Below, one piece after another: positions 7,411 to 17,761 of a stretch of 64,000 nucleotides of DNA. Position 1 is the stretch's first letter; the number at the start of each line of letters is the position of its first letter. This DNA is from Akkermansia sp. RCC_12PD (lineage in GTDB: Bacteria > Verrucomicrobiota > Verrucomicrobiia > Verrucomicrobiales > Akkermansiaceae). A program made the translations under genes and the position numbers. Location of the stretch: the NCBI RefSeq assembly GCF_036417355.1, contig NZ_CP143889.1, forward strand, positions 868,001-932,000. Reading direction: 5' to 3'. A model generated the notes under the pieces. That model was not told the origin of the DNA, did no database searches, and saw only the letters and a program-made list of their open reading frames with translations.

Positions 7411-8232
7411 TCAGCGGACAGCCCTTGCCGGGCCTTCATACCCCGCAGGCGTATAGCTGCGGACAGTCACCGCTCCTTCCGCTGTCAGATCAGCCGCGTA
7501 GCACGCGGCGTGATGGAAACAGGCCCCCAGGTTGACATACCGGCGCCCTCCCCGTCCGCCGCTCACCAGGCGGCGGTGCAAATGGCCAAAGAAGACTGTC
7601 TCCGCCTCAGGGAAGAAACGATCCGCAAACCGACGCATGCGGGGCATCATCGTCAACCATGCCAGAAGAATCTGCACAGGGCGCTCCGGCGGCCATGCAG
7701 AATGTGCCAGAAAGCGCACCAGCCTGTTCCTGTAAACCCGGGAACGCGTGTAAATGGGCGGAACCAGAACGCTCATGGCGCGGGCCAGCTCCAGACGGCG
7801 GCACAGATCCGCATCCGCGTCCGGAAAAGCGGCAATCAACTCGCGGGAAATATGCTTGTTTTTCAGGTATTCCCACCCCCATGGCGCCACTTCCTTGAAC
7901 AGGGCATGGCCGTGGAGTGCATAAAAACGGCCGCCCTGCAATTTCAGCAGGCTGAATTCCTCATCTGGGTCATGATTGCCCGCCAGCAGGATGGGCTGCA
8001 CTCCGGCTTGGGTGCACATGCACAGAAAACGGGCGCGTTTTTCCAGTCCTTCCGCCTGATAGGGGCTCTCGCGTGTTTCGCTCAAGTCCCCGCATACGAC
8101 CAGATGGGTACACCCTTCCAGCAGGAATTTCAATTCTTCAGGTTCCCTGACCAGGGCCTTGGCATGGCCGAAGTGAATGTCGGAAACAAGCCGTACGCGT
8201 TCTCCCGGAGAAAGGGAAAGTTCCTTGATCAT
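7411..8232 (-). CDS. Calcineurin-like metallophosphoesterase
   Basis: A 273-residue protein of the calcineurin-like phosphoesterase superfamily, which hydrolyses phosphoesters with two metal ions. The motif series is present in order: DIHFGH (residues 18-23), GDLSE (about 48), GNHD (about 85), a later single-His region, and GHLH near residue 217. Between them lies a helical, basic insertion (about residues 120-195) with RSRVYRNRLVRF, which could contact membrane or nucleic acid. The layout resembles UDP-2,3-diacylglucosamine hydrolase-type enzymes, but the substrate cannot be assigned. It is 27 bases upstream of the rRNA-methylase gene on the same strand direction, so the two may form an operon with the methylase first. 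Confidence 0.85.
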   Translation of the reverse strand: MIKELSLSPGERVRLVSDIHFGHAKALVREPEELKFLLEGCTHLVVCGDLSETRESPYQAEGLEKRARFLCMCTQAGVQPILLAGNHDPDEEFSLLKLQGGRFYALHGHALFKEVAPWGWEYLKNKHISRELIAAFPDADADLCRRLELARAMSVLVPPIYTRSRVYRNRLVRFLAHSAWPPERPVQILLAWLTMMPRMRRFADRFFPEAETVFFGHLHRRLVSGGRGGRRYVNLGACFHHAACYAADLTAEGAVTVRSYTPAGYEGPARAVR

Positions 8233-8259
8233 GAGCGCAGAATGGCGGAGTAAAAAGAA

Positions 8260-8847
8260 TCAGGAAAGGGACCGCTGGCGCAGGATTTCATACAGGCACA
8301 CGCCCGTAGCCACGGATACGTTCAGGCAGGGCACGGAACCTTTCATGGGAATCCGCAGGAGGAAGTCGCAATTCTCTTCCGTCAGCCGTCTCATGCCTTC
8401 CCCTTCCGCTCCCATCACCAGGGCGGCGGGGCCGGTGAAATCCGTTCCGTACAAATCCCGGTCCCCCTTGTCCGACGTGCCGAATATCCAGATGCCGCGG
8501 CTCTGGAGCTGCTTCATGGTCCGCGCCAGGTTGGTGACCTGGATGAAGGGGACCTTTTCCGCCGCCCCCACGGAGATGCGCAGAACGGTTTCCGTGATGC
8601 CCACGGACTTGTCCCTGGGGGCAATCACCGCATCCACTCCCGCGCCGTCGGCAGTTCGCAGGATGGCGCCCAGGTTGTGCGGATCCTGCACGCAGTCAAG
8701 GATCAGCAAAAGGGGATTGGACGCGCCGTCAAGGATTTCATCCAATGCATCCTCGCCCAGCGCCCTGACGGCGATTTTTGCCGGAGCGCTGCGGACATGC
8801 TTGTTCCGGCGCGCTTCCTGTTCATTCCCTTGGGGTCTCATGCGCAT
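8260..8847 (-). CDS. rlmB: SpoU-family (RlmB-like) rRNA 2'-O-methyltransferase, short form
   Basis: A SAM-dependent SPOUT methyltransferase that places a 2'-O-methyl group on rRNA or tRNA; RlmB acts on 23S G2251. The knot motifs are clear: motif 1 [19 protein letters not shown] (about residue 50), motif 2 VMGAEGEGM (about 144) and motif 3 [14 protein letters not shown] (about 175). The protein is 195 residues, while RlmB is usually about 240-250. The N-terminal L30e-like substrate domain is replaced by a short basic tail with [10 protein letters not shown]. Target specificity is therefore uncertain, and the symbol is by closest family. Confidence 0.8.
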   Translation of the reverse strand: MRMRPQGNEQEARRNKHVRSAPAKIAVRALGEDALDEILDGASNPLLLILDCVQDPHNLGAILRTADGAGVDAVIAPRDKSVGITETVLRISVGAAEKVPFIQVTNLARTMKQLQSRGIWIFGTSDKGDRDLYGTDFTGPAALVMGAEGEGMRRLTEENCDFLLRIPMKGSVPCLNVSVATGVCLYEILRQRSLS

Positions 8848-8954
8848 GAATTAGCGTGTTTCCTGCCTTTTTTCCAGACAAATATGCCCCCTGCCCCCAT
8901 CATTGGGCGTGACTTGCCGCCCCCCCCGTATGTTACAGTTTCGTACCATTCAAG

Positions 8955-10559
8955 ATGAAGACGAGCGACTTTTTAGTCATTGGGGCAGGTGTTGCCGGAT
9001 TAAGTTTCGCCTTGAGAGCTGCGGAACACGGCAGGGTTGCGGTCATAACCAAGGGAAAATTTCTGGATTGCAGTTCCGCGAAGGCGCAGGGCGGGATAGC
9101 CGCCGTGTGGGACCATGACGACTCTTTCGAGGACCATGTCGCGGACACGCTGGACGCCGGAGCCGGACTGTGCAATGAACAAGTCGTCCGCACGATCGTG
9201 GAGGAAGGCCCCGGAGCCATCCGGGAACTGCTGGAACGGGGAGTCAACTTCGACCAGGCGACGCAGGGGGAGGATTACGAGCTGGCCCGCGAGGGAGGCC
9301 ACACGAAACGGCGCATCCTGCATGCCAAGGACGCCACCGGCCTGGAAATAACCTCCAAGCTGCTGGAAGCGGCCAAGCTGCACCCCAACATCGAACTGAT
9401 GGAAGACCGGTTCGCCATCGACCTGATCACGACGACCAAGCTGGGACTGGTCACGGAAGACAGGGTCCTGGGCGCCTATGTGCTGGACCGCAATTCCGGG
9501 GAAGTGGAGATTTTCCGTTCGGACCGCGTTCTGCTGGCCACGGGCGGCTGCGGCCGCGTGTACCTGTACACCACCAACAACGATTCCGCCACGGGCGACG
9601 GCGTAGCCATGGCGTGGCGCGCGGGGGCCACGATTGCCAACATGGAGTTCGTCCAGTTCCATCCCACCTGCTTTTTCAACACGCGGGCGGAAGGCGCGGA
9701 AGCCCGGTCCTTCCTCATTTCCGAGGCTGTCCGCGGCGAAGGCGGCGTACTGACCGGTGCGGACGGCAGGGAATTCATGCACAAGTATGATCCCCGCAAA
9801 TCCCTGGCCCCGCGGGACATCACCGCCCGGGCCGTGGACTCCGAGATGAAAAGGACGGGCAGCATGTGCGTTTACCTGGACATTTCCCACAAGCCGGACG
9901 GTTTTGTCCAGGAACGCTTCCCCCTGATTTACGAAACCTGCAACCGTTACGGAATCAACCCCGCCAAAGAACCCATTCCGGTGGTTCCCGCCGCCCATTT
10001 CCAATGCGGCGGAGTGCTGACGGACGTCAACGGCCAAACCACGCTGGACGGCCTTTACGCCGCTGGGGAAACCGGATGCACCGGGCTGCACGGAGCCAAC
10101 AGGCTGGCCTCCAATTCCCTGCTGGAATGCGTGGTGGTGGCCAAGCGCGCCCTGAACGCCATGCTGGCCCAGCAGCCCCTGCGGAAAGACGCCCCCACCG
10201 ACTACAGCATTCCCGCGTGGCACCACGGAGATACGGCCCTGCCGGATGAACTTTCCGTCATTTACCACAATTGGGATGAAATCCGCCGCCTGATGTGGGA
10301 TTATGTCTCCATCGTACGGACCAACAAGAGGCTGGACCGCGCCGCAACGCGCCTGCGCATGCTGCACCGGGAGGTGAAGGATTTCTACTGGGGGTACCGC
10401 ATTACGCCGGATATTCTGGAACTGCGCAACCTGGTAGCCGTGGCCTCCCTGATCGTGGATTGCGCCATGCGCCGCAACGAAAGCCGCGGCCTGAATTTCA
10501 ATACGGATTATCCCGGCAAGCTGGATCACCGTTTCGTCACTCAACTGCACCGATGGTAA
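8955..10559 (+). CDS. nadB: L-aspartate oxidase
   Basis: A 534-residue FAD enzyme that oxidises L-aspartate to iminoaspartate, the first step of NAD synthesis from aspartate. The N-terminal FAD motif VIGAGVAGLS is at residues 8-17, then the family signature SSAKAQGGIAA, the active-site region with HTKRRILHA, and the fold-specific GLYAAGETGCTGLHGANRLASNSLLEC near residue 370. The C-terminal helical domain with RNLVAVASLIVDCAMRRNESRG is complete. The length matches the family. NadA and NadC are not in the window. The stop codon overlaps the start of the next gene (ATGGTAA), so the two are probably translationally coupled. Confidence 0.96.
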   Translation: MKTSDFLVIGAGVAGLSFALRAAEHGRVAVITKGKFLDCSSAKAQGGIAAVWDHDDSFEDHVADTLDAGAGLCNEQVVRTIVEEGPGAIRELLERGVNFDQATQGEDYELAREGGHTKRRILHAKDATGLEITSKLLEAAKLHPNIELMEDRFAIDLITTTKLGLVTEDRVLGAYVLDRNSGEVEIFRSDRVLLATGGCGRVYLYTTNNDSATGDGVAMAWRAGATIANMEFVQFHPTCFFNTRAEGAEARSFLISEAVRGEGGVLTGADGREFMHKYDPRKSLAPRDITARAVDSEMKRTGSMCVYLDISHKPDGFVQERFPLIYETCNRYGINPAKEPIPVVPAAHFQCGGVLTDVNGQTTLDGLYAAGETGCTGLHGANRLASNSLLECVVVAKRALNAMLAQQPLRKDAPTDYSIPAWHHGDTALPDELSVIYHNWDEIRRLMWDYVSIVRTNKRLDRAATRLRMLHREVKDFYWGYRITPDILELRNLVAVASLIVDCAMRRNESRGLNFNTDYPGKLDHRFVTQLHRW

Positions 10560-11581
10560 ATCACAGGCAGCGTCAACAGGCATCATGGAAGGGTTCCTGC
10601 TGGAAACCCTCTCTTGCCGCATGCCTGCTGCCGCTGCTCGTCGCCGTACTGGCGGGGAATGCCCGCGCCGACATCCAGTCCGGACGGACTGCCGCCCGCG
10701 CCCTGTCCAGCACGAAACGGCCCAAAGGCCCCGTCGTCATCACCCCAACGCGCCGGGACCCGCTGCCCGGCGTCGTCGTCAAATCTCCTACGGCGTCCGG
10801 AGCGGGCAAGCGCCCGGCGCCCCAGCCGCGCATTCTCCCCCGGACGGCTCCGCAAAGCCCCGGAACCTATCCGTGGCGGCTCAACATCACCGCCACCGTG
10901 TTCTGGGTGGGAGAAGACGCCACGGAGCGCAATCCGGTAGCCAACCACAAAAGTTCCTGGGATTCCGCGTGGAAGGAAAGCTTCGGCGGGTTCGACAATC
11001 CGGACCCCCTGCACCGCACGATGGATTTCCGGCCCAAGACGTTCATCCCCAGGCAGAATCCCTTTTATGTGGCTCTTCCCTACAACGACGTCTGCAAGGG
11101 GGAGCACAAGCCGGAAGCCTCCCGCGTCATTCCCTGGTTCCACCGGGAATTCTCCGGAAAAGGACAATCCGTTTGCAAGGGAAGGTGGGTGCAAATCATT
11201 TACAACAAGCGGAGCTGCTTTGCCCAATGGGAGGACTGCGGCCCGTTCACCACGGAGGACTGGCCCTATGTTTTTGGCGACAAGCCCCCCGTCAACACCC
11301 ACAACAAGGGGGCCGGCATCGACATTTCCCCTGCCGTTCGCGATTATCTGGGCATTCCCGGTGGAACGGCCATCGTCCACTGGCGCTTTGTGGAATTCTA
11401 CCGCATTCCCCGCGGCCCCTGGTCCAAGTGGGGAGACAACAACCCCTTTGTCAATCCCAGTCTGGGGCCAGGCAAGAGAGCACTCCAGACCCGGGAAGAC
11501 CGCCTGCGCCAGCAGCAGGAAGCCATTCAGCGGGAACTGTTGAAGGATCCACAGAAACTCAGGAGGGAACTTCAGGGATAA
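10553..11581 (+). CDS. Secreted protein with double-psi beta-barrel-like domain
   Basis: A 342-residue exported protein. I chose the ATG at 10553, which overlaps the nadB stop; it is followed by a basic stretch and a hydrophobic core (LAACLLPLLVAVLAGNARA), a good signal peptide. Next come a Pro/Arg-rich linker and a domain of about 190 residues with GRWVQIIYNKRSCFAQWEDCGPF and NTHNKGAGIDISPAVRDYLGI. This resembles double-psi barrels of the RlpA/expansin type, in which an Asp near a GxDIS motif is key. It ends in a charged helix. The function may be in cell-wall or polysaccharide binding; this is inference. Confidence 0.7.
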   Translation: MVNHRQRQQASWKGSCWKPSLAACLLPLLVAVLAGNARADIQSGRTAARALSSTKRPKGPVVITPTRRDPLPGVVVKSPTASGAGKRPAPQPRILPRTAPQSPGTYPWRLNITATVFWVGEDATERNPVANHKSSWDSAWKESFGGFDNPDPLHRTMDFRPKTFIPRQNPFYVALPYNDVCKGEHKPEASRVIPWFHREFSGKGQSVCKGRWVQIIYNKRSCFAQWEDCGPFTTEDWPYVFGDKPPVNTHNKGAGIDISPAVRDYLGIPGGTAIVHWRFVEFYRIPRGPWSKWGDNNPFVNPSLGPGKRALQTREDRLRQQQEAIQRELLKDPQKLRRELQG

Positions 11582-11599
11582 CCCCATTCCGCCGCGGTC

Positions 11600-12808
11600 A
11601 TGCAACATCCACGCATTCTACACATTTTTAGCCGCTACGGCGGGGTGGGGGGAGAAGAAGTCTGCTTCCACGCCATTACGGAAGCGCTGGGCGCCGTGGC
11701 GGACGTTACCCCCTTTGTCTATTCCACCGCGGAACTGTTCCAAAGCTCCCACGGCGCGCTGACGAAAATGCGCTACATGCTCCACAATAGAGACGTGGAG
11801 GAAAAGCTGCGCGAATGCCTGCGCCGCGGCCGCTATGACGCGTGGATCATCCACAACACGTTTCCGGCCATGTCTCCCTGCGTCTATGAGCTGGCCCTGC
11901 AACAATCCGTTCCGGTCATCCACTATGTGCACAACTACCGCTCCGGCTGCCTCAATGGCGTATTCTACCGGGACGGCGCGCCCTGCTTCTCCTGTAAAAA
12001 CGGCAATTACCTTCCCGGCGTCATGCACGCCTGCTGGCGCGGCAACGCGGCCTATTCCGCCCTGGCGGCGGCCGTGCTCTCTAAAACACGCCGCATGGGC
12101 GCCTGGACCCGCCTTTCCTCCTACATCGCCGTCAGCCGCCGCCAGAGGGAACTTCTCATCCAGTCCGGAATACCTGAAGAAAAAATCAGGGTTATTCCCC
12201 ATTTCATCCGGCAAAAACCCGTCCCCATACCGGACGCCCCGCGCCGGGACGTTCTGTACGCCGGACGCCTCGCCCCGGAAAAGGGCGTCTTCCAGCTTAT
12301 CCGTGCATGGGAGCTTCTTTCCCCGCCCGGACGCACTCTTTACCTGATGGGAGACGGCCCCCTGCGCGGGGAACTGGAGCACTACGTGTCTTCCCGCCGC
12401 CTTGAATCCATCCGCCTGACGGGATTCATTCCCCATGAGGAACAGGGGACCGTACGCGCCTCCTGCGGCGTAGCCGTCGCACCCTCCCTCTGGGAGGAAA
12501 CCTTCGGCATGGTCGTTCTGGAATCATGGCTGCACGGCACGCCTGTCATCGTCACGCCGTGCGGCGGCCTGCCGGAACTCATCACCCACGACCAGAACGG
12601 ATGGATTGCCCGGGAACCCTCCACGGACGCGCTGGCGGAAATGCTGCACACTGCCCTGAAGGAAGAAGAACGTTGGCCATCAATGGGCGCACACGGGCAA
12701 GAGCTTCTGTCCTCCACGCACTCCCCCGCCGCATGGCTCCAGGCCATGGGTTGCCTTCTTGAAGAACTCCACATCTTACGTCAACCCTCAACCACCTCGG
12801 CATCATGA
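11600..12808 (+). CDS. Glycosyltransferase family 4
   Basis: A 402-residue glycosyltransferase with the GT-B fold that transfers sugar from a nucleotide sugar and retains the anomeric configuration. The N-terminal acceptor domain has a Gly-rich loop (RYGGVGGEEV, about residues 13-22). The C-terminal donor domain has VLYAGRLAPEKGV, and an EX7E-type catalytic motif in EETFGMVVLE (about residue 298). A Cys motif (CFSCKNGNYLPGVMHAC) in the N-terminal half is a feature of some capsule-type transferases. It overlaps the next transferase by 4 bases (ATGA), so the pair is co-translated. The cluster is small, and its product (exopolysaccharide, glycolipid or protein glycan) is unknown. Confidence 0.88.
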   Translation: MQHPRILHIFSRYGGVGGEEVCFHAITEALGAVADVTPFVYSTAELFQSSHGALTKMRYMLHNRDVEEKLRECLRRGRYDAWIIHNTFPAMSPCVYELALQQSVPVIHYVHNYRSGCLNGVFYRDGAPCFSCKNGNYLPGVMHACWRGNAAYSALAAAVLSKTRRMGAWTRLSSYIAVSRRQRELLIQSGIPEEKIRVIPHFIRQKPVPIPDAPRRDVLYAGRLAPEKGVFQLIRAWELLSPPGRTLYLMGDGPLRGELEHYVSSRRLESIRLTGFIPHEEQGTVRASCGVAVAPSLWEETFGMVVLESWLHGTPVIVTPCGGLPELITHDQNGWIAREPSTDALAEMLHTALKEEERWPSMGAHGQELLSSTHSPAAWLQAMGCLLEELHILRQPSTTSAS

Positions 12809-13998
12809 AATGGTACACCTGCACGCCCGTTCCCTTCAAGGGAGACCACACTTTCTTTTCCCGTGATTCCGGCGCTTTCTGCAAGGCCTTCCAGCGAATC
12901 GGCGTGGAAAGCAGGGCTATCATGCCCACGCCCGCCCAGGAAGGGGACGACCCCGACCTCATCCGCACGGAATACTCCAACCTGGAAGATTCCGGCTGGT
13001 GGAAATCCCTGGGTATTGACGGACTGGTTCTGTATGCTTGGGGAATGGGAAAGTACACTCCCGTAGCCCGCGCTGTGCATGAGGCAGGCATTTACCTGGT
13101 GGTATATATGGACACTTCCGGGCTGTTTTATCCCTGGCGCTATTGGAAAACGCTCACCCGCCATATTTGGAACATGGAGAAAAATAAAAGAGGAAGTTTA
13201 AAGGGCCCCCTTTTTGCCTGTCTCCGTATCATCAAATACCATACTGCCGGAGCTTTGGACTGGGGGAGGAGAAAACACTTGAAGATGGCGGATCTCATTT
13301 CCTTTCCGTCTCCGCCGGCCCTGCTCTCCATCCTAGACCTCCAATGGCTTTACGGAAAACAGATCTGTGAAAAACTTGCACTCATTCCCAACCCAATCCC
13401 TTCTCAGCATATTTATGAACCCGAATCACCCAAGCGCAATCTGATCATTGCCGTGGGCCGCTGGGATGATTTTTTTCAAAAAAACACGAAACTTCTGATG
13501 CGTGCACTGGAAATATTCGTGAGCAGGCATACCCCATGGGTCGTTGAGATTTACGGGAACATTCCCCTCTCCCTGCACGACTGGCACCAATCATTATCTC
13601 CGGAACATCAAAGTCATATCCATTTGAACGGTGTGGTGCCCAATCAGGAACTCATCAAGATTTATGTAAAATCTAAAATTTGCCTTTGCTCTTCCCGCTA
13701 TGAAGGTTCTCACATCGCCTCCGCGGAAGCGCTCTGCGCCGGAGCCTCCGTCGTAGGGCCGCGTCTCACCCCCCTGCTGAACTGCCTGCAATGGTATGTT
13801 TCCCATGATTCCGGCACGCTCAGCCCAAAGGATTCTCCGGAAAGCCTTGCCGAAGCGCTGCTGGAAGAAATCCGCGCCTGGGACGAAGGGAAACGCAACC
13901 CGGAGGAAATCTCCCGCTACTGGTGCTCCCTGCTGCATGCGGAAAACTCCTGCAGGCGCATCATTGCCGCCTATGAAGCCGCCAAAAGCGGGAACTGA
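12805..13998 (+). CDS. Glycosyltransferase, GT4-like
   Basis: A 397-residue protein whose C-terminal half has a GT-B nucleotide-sugar domain: LIIAVGRWDDFFQKNTKLLMRAL (about residue 213), NGVVPNQELIKIYVKSKICLCSSRYEGSHIASAEALCAGASVV (about 275-315). The catalytic EX7E motif is less canonical, with E302 and E310 in YEGSHIASAEAL. The N-terminal half is divergent and binds an unknown acceptor. The start overlaps the previous gene by 4 bases. No polymerase or flippase gene is nearby, so the pathway cannot be named. Confidence 0.8.
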   Translation: MKWYTCTPVPFKGDHTFFSRDSGAFCKAFQRIGVESRAIMPTPAQEGDDPDLIRTEYSNLEDSGWWKSLGIDGLVLYAWGMGKYTPVARAVHEAGIYLVVYMDTSGLFYPWRYWKTLTRHIWNMEKNKRGSLKGPLFACLRIIKYHTAGALDWGRRKHLKMADLISFPSPPALLSILDLQWLYGKQICEKLALIPNPIPSQHIYEPESPKRNLIIAVGRWDDFFQKNTKLLMRALEIFVSRHTPWVVEIYGNIPLSLHDWHQSLSPEHQSHIHLNGVVPNQELIKIYVKSKICLCSSRYEGSHIASAEALCAGASVVGPRLTPLLNCLQWYVSHDSGTLSPKDSPESLAEALLEEIRAWDEGKRNPEEISRYWCSLLHAENSCRRIIAAYEAAKSGN

Positions 13999-14001
13999 CC
14001 C

Positions 14002-15900
14002 CTAATTTCCCAAGAGGGCGCGGGCTTCAATCCAGACGTCCGCCCAGTTCCTGTCCGCCAGCGCTCCGTAAAGAGGATGGCCCCACAACCGCGCGCGCAT
14101 GGCCGCCGGAGAGGCCAGCCCAAGCAGAAAACGCGTCAACTGGGAAGGGCGAGACAGCGCGGGCTTTCTCTGCGCCGCCAGTTCCATGACGGCGGAACGC
14201 AGTTCTTCCGGAACCGGGCCGGGCTCCTCCTCTTCCATCTCCGCGGGAACCGCACCGCAGCATGCTGGACAGTGGCCGCAGGGACCGGACGGTTCCCGGA
14301 AGCCGAAGTAGGCGTCCAGGCTCCTGTTAAGACAGGCGGCGGCCGTCAGCGTGGAAACGCACGTTTTCCAGCGTTCCAGCCCGTTCAGCCGCGACCGGGA
14401 AAAATACCGCGCGAATTCCTCCGCGGTTTCCGCCGCATCAAAACCTTCGGAATGCAGATGAAGCGTTATCTGGCGCAGCTCCACCTTCCATTCCCCGGAA
14501 AGGGCCAGTTCGTCAAGCCAGGCGGCGGCCTCTTCCCATGAAATCCCCCACTCCACGGCCAGGGCCTCCACTTCCCCCTCCCGGCAGCCGTCTATCCATT
14601 GCAGGCGGGTGCTTTCTTCGCCATCACGGCCGCACAGGATTTCCTCCATCCGGAACAGGGGGCGCACCTTGTAATATTTGCATCCCCTGCCCTGCTCCCG
14701 CACAGAGCCGGAACGCTTCAGGTCAAACAGCATCCGGTCCACCGCCACATCCGGCAAATCATGAATGGCGGAGGCTTCATACAGGGAAACAACGTGCTCC
14801 CCCCTCTGGGACAGCAGGGACGCCAGCCCCTTCACGCCGTGGCGGTCCGGTTCCACCGCATGCAGGCGGTTGACCACGGCCACGCCGTCGCGGGCGGACA
14901 GCATCACCAGGCTGAAGGAGGGCAGCCCGTCGCGCCCCCCACGGCCGGATTCCTGCACATACGCCTCCAGACTGGCAGGCGGGTGGTAATGCACCACGGA
15001 GCGCACGTCCGGCTTGTCTATTCCCATGCCGAAGGCAATCGTCGCCACCAGTACGTCCGCCGTCCCCTTCAAAAAATCGTCCTGAACCCCGGCGCGCGTT
15101 TCCGGAGGCATGCCCGCATGGTAGGATTTGGCGGCAAACCCGGCACGGCCCAGCTCATAGGACAGGCTTTCCGCATCCTTCCGGGTGCGCGCGTACACCA
15201 CGGCGGGACGGTGGCCGTCCTCCTTCAAAAACTCAACCAGCCGAGCGGTTTTATCCTCCTCCTTCAGCGTTTCCACCTGGCGGACGATATTCGCGCGGTA
15301 CGGCGGGGTGCGGAAAATGCACTCCTCCTTCACGCTGAAAAGGGAGGCCAGGTCGCGACAGACCCGTTCTGTAGCCGTAGCCGTAAGAGCCATGACGCTC
15401 CGGAAGCCGTATTTTCTGAAAAAATCCGGCAATCCCAGATAATCGGGTCGGAAGCTATGTCCCCATTCCGAGAGGCAATGAGCCTCATCCACCACAAACA
15501 GACCTGGGGAAACGAACTCCATGGCCTGCTGCATCCATGGGGATTCCAGGGATTCCGGAGCGGCGAACAACAGACGGACAACGCCGGATTTCAGGGAGCC
15601 CATCAAGGCCTCCTTTTCTTCATCACTCAGGGAAGAATCATACCTGGCCGCAGCCACGCCCAGTTTTTCCAGTCCGGCCACCTGGTCACGCATCAGCGCA
15701 ATGAGAGGAGAAACCACTACAGTCACTCCGTCCATCAGAACTGCCGGAATCTGGTAGCAAAGGCTTTTGCCGGCCCCCGTCGGGAGAATGCCAATGCAGG
15801 AAAGGCCGCGCAGGGAGCATTCCATCAGTTCCCGCTGCATGGGGCGGAATTCCCGTTTGCCGAACTGGCGCAACGCATCTTCCAGAGAGGAGGAATACAT
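14002..15900 (-). CDS. recQ: RecQ-family ATP-dependent DNA helicase
   Basis: A 3'-5' DNA helicase of superfamily 2, used in recombination and fork repair. Motifs: Walker [15 protein letters not shown] (about residue 36), DEAH box VVDEAHC, motif III ALTATAT, motif [24 protein letters not shown] and motif [13 protein letters not shown] Cys cluster CGHCPAC with a Cys further on forms the likely Zn-binding site, and a helical C-terminal region follows. A start at 15924 is also possible; I prefer 15900, since [14 protein letters not shown] matches how RecQ proteins begin. It is convergent with the glycosyltransferase gene with 3 bases between the stops and no visible terminator. Confidence 0.9.
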   Translation of the reverse strand: MYSSSLEDALRQFGKREFRPMQRELMECSLRGLSCIGILPTGAGKSLCYQIPAVLMDGVTVVVSPLIALMRDQVAGLEKLGVAAARYDSSLSDEEKEALMGSLKSGVVRLLFAAPESLESPWMQQAMEFVSPGLFVVDEAHCLSEWGHSFRPDYLGLPDFFRKYGFRSVMALTATATERVCRDLASLFSVKEECIFRTPPYRANIVRQVETLKEEDKTARLVEFLKEDGHRPAVVYARTRKDAESLSYELGRAGFAAKSYHAGMPPETRAGVQDDFLKGTADVLVATIAFGMGIDKPDVRSVVHYHPPASLEAYVQESGRGGRDGLPSFSLVMLSARDGVAVVNRLHAVEPDRHGVKGLASLLSQRGEHVVSLYEASAIHDLPDVAVDRMLFDLKRSGSVREQGRGCKYYKVRPLFRMEEILCGRDGEESTRLQWIDGCREGEVEALAVEWGISWEEAAAWLDELALSGEWKVELRQITLHLHSEGFDAAETAEEFARYFSRSRLNGLERWKTCVSTLTAAACLNRSLDAYFGFREPSGPCGHCPACCGAVPAEMEEEEPGPVPEELRSAVMELAAQRKPALSRPSQLTRFLLGLASPAAMRARLWGHPLYGALADRNWADVWIEARALLGN

Positions 15901-15951
15901 GAGAGTTACTGTACCATAACGCAAAATTACGGCAAAAGGAATCCTATGACA

Positions 15952-15979
15952 TTGACATGGTGTGTGCGTTCTATATTCT
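15952..15979 (+). promoter_or_regulatory. Promoter of the sulfatase gene
   Basis: TTGACA (15952-15957) and TATTCT (15974-15979) are 16 bases apart. The predicted start of transcription lies at about 15986, practically at the ATG at 15988, so the message would have almost no leader. This also argues against the upstream in-frame ATG at 15946. Confidence 0.65.
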
Positions 15980-15987
15980 GCACCACT

Positions 15988-17649
15988 ATGAGCTCTCTAA
16001 AAACCATCCTCGCCGGAACACTGGCGCTGCTGGCGGCTTCTCCCCTGATGGCGCAGACTGCGTCCGGAAAGGATAAAAAACCGAACATCCTGTTCATCAT
16101 TACGGATGACCATGCCTACCAGACGCTGGGCACCAGCAAGCATGATTCTCCCGTTGCCCTACCCAATTTCAACAAGCTGGCCAAACAGGGCATGGTCTTT
16201 GACCGCAGCTATTGCGCCAATTCCCTGTGCGGCCCGTCACGCGCCTGCATCCTGACCGGGCGGCATTCCCATATGAACGGCTTCGTCTTTAACGGCCAAA
16301 GGCCGCTTGACGGCTCCCAGCCCACCTACCCGAAGATGCTGCAAAAAGCCGGCTACCAGACGGCTCTATTCGGGAAATGGCATTTGGAATCCAACCCCAC
16401 CGGATTTGATACCTGGGAAATTTTCCCCGGCCAGGGCAGTTATTACAATCCGGACTTCATCATCCCCAAGCCGAACGGCAAGGGACGCCAGACGAAGCGC
16501 TTCCCCGGCTATGCCACGGACGTGGTCACGGACAAATCCATCCAGTGGCTGGAAAACCGGGACAAGGACAAGCCCTTCCTGCTCGTGGTGGGCCACAAGG
16601 CACCCCACCGCGCCTGGTGTCCCGCCCTGCGCCACCTGGGCAAGGTGAATACCTCCAGGCTGTCGCCGCCCGCCAACTTCCACGACGATTACGCCAACCG
16701 TCCGGAGTTCCTGAAGAAAAACCAGCAGACCGTCGCCAGACACATGGCGATCTATTCCGACCTCAAGGTTCTCAAGGATCAGGTACCGGAAGAGATGCGC
16801 AAGAGCATCGTCTCCCCGGGCTACGGCTGGGATCTGGGGGAACTGAACCGCATGACTCCGGAAGAAAAGAAAACCTGGACGGATTATTACGCCAAGCGTA
16901 CCAAATCCCTGGTGGACGGCATGAAATCCGGAAAGCTGAAAGATCCGAAAGCCTTTGCGGAATGGAAATGGCACGCGTATATGGAAGACTACCTGGGCTG
17001 CCTGCTCTCCGTGGACGACAGCATCGGGCGCCTCATGAAATATCTGGACAAGGAAGGCATTTCCAAAGACACGCTGGTCATCTATTGCGGGGACCAGGGC
17101 TTTTACATGGGTGAACACGGCATGTACGACAAGCGCTGGATTTTTGAAGAATCACTCCGCATGCCGCTCATCATGAAATGGCCCGGAAAGATTCCCGCAG
17201 GCACGCGCAACAACACGATGGTGCAGAACATCGACTATGCCCCCACCATCGTCTCCGCGGCCGGGGCCGACACGCCGGAAAACATGAACACGTTCCAGGG
17301 CGTCTCCCTGCTCCCGACGGCTTTCACCAACAAGAAGCCGGACCAATGGAGGGATGCCATCTACTACTGCTTCTACGAGAATCCCGGCGAACACAACGCT
17401 CCGCGCCACGACGGCATCCGGACAGACCGCTATACACTTTCCTACATTTGGACAAGCGACGAATGGATGCTTTTCGACATGCAGAAGGACCCCATGCAGA
17501 TGAAGAACGTCATTAACGATCCGGCCTACAAAACCACGGCGGAACAGCTCAAGAAGCGCTACCAGGAACTCCGGAAGACCTACAAAGTCCCGGAAAACTG
17601 TCCCGGAGGAAAGGGTACGCCCATTCCCAAATTTGACGCCACCTGGTAA
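15988..17649 (+). CDS. Secreted type I sulfatase
   Basis: A 553-residue exported sulfatase that removes sulfate esters, probably from host mucin or glycosaminoglycan sugars. The signal peptide is at residues 1-23 (MSSLKT start, MAQ cleavage). Metal ligands DD at residues 40-41 and the catalytic motif CGPSR (Cys81) followed by ACILTGR are present; this Cys is turned into formylglycine by a modifying enzyme that is not in the window. Later motifs include [16 protein letters not shown] and [17 protein letters not shown], then a C-terminal subdomain. In a gut mucin degrader the role would be to expose glycans for hydrolysis; the exact substrate cannot be told from sequence alone. Confidence 0.92.
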   Translation: MSSLKTILAGTLALLAASPLMAQTASGKDKKPNILFIITDDHAYQTLGTSKHDSPVALPNFNKLAKQGMVFDRSYCANSLCGPSRACILTGRHSHMNGFVFNGQRPLDGSQPTYPKMLQKAGYQTALFGKWHLESNPTGFDTWEIFPGQGSYYNPDFIIPKPNGKGRQTKRFPGYATDVVTDKSIQWLENRDKDKPFLLVVGHKAPHRAWCPALRHLGKVNTSRLSPPANFHDDYANRPEFLKKNQQTVARHMAIYSDLKVLKDQVPEEMRKSIVSPGYGWDLGELNRMTPEEKKTWTDYYAKRTKSLVDGMKSGKLKDPKAFAEWKWHAYMEDYLGCLLSVDDSIGRLMKYLDKEGISKDTLVIYCGDQGFYMGEHGMYDKRWIFEESLRMPLIMKWPGKIPAGTRNNTMVQNIDYAPTIVSAAGADTPENMNTFQGVSLLPTAFTNKKPDQWRDAIYYCFYENPGEHNAPRHDGIRTDRYTLSYIWTSDEWMLFDMQKDPMQMKNVINDPAYKTTAEQLKKRYQELRKTYKVPENCPGGKGTPIPKFDATW

Positions 17650-17678
17650 CAGGGCGGTCTGTCAATCCTCTCTTTCCA

Positions 17679-17706
17679 AGCGCCGGAAAATTCCGGCGCT
17701 TTTTTA
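17679..17706 (+). terminator. Terminator of the sulfatase gene
   Basis: A 10-bp perfect stem (AGCGCCGGAA against TTCCGGCGCT) with a 2-base centre, followed by a run of T, starting 30 bases after the stop. A typical Rho-independent terminator. Confidence 0.9.
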
Positions 17707-17761
17707 TTTCAAATACGTTATATTCTTGATTCATTATCGGCATTTTTCCTAACATGGAAGA

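Noticed and set aside
9000-10622. A 540-residue open frame on the minus strand
   Set aside because: It lies opposite nadB, whose FAD motifs are unmistakable.
14599-15987. Upstream extension of the sulfatase frame
   Set aside because: It covers the opposite strand of recQ; the sulfatase signal peptide and promoter fix the start at 15988.
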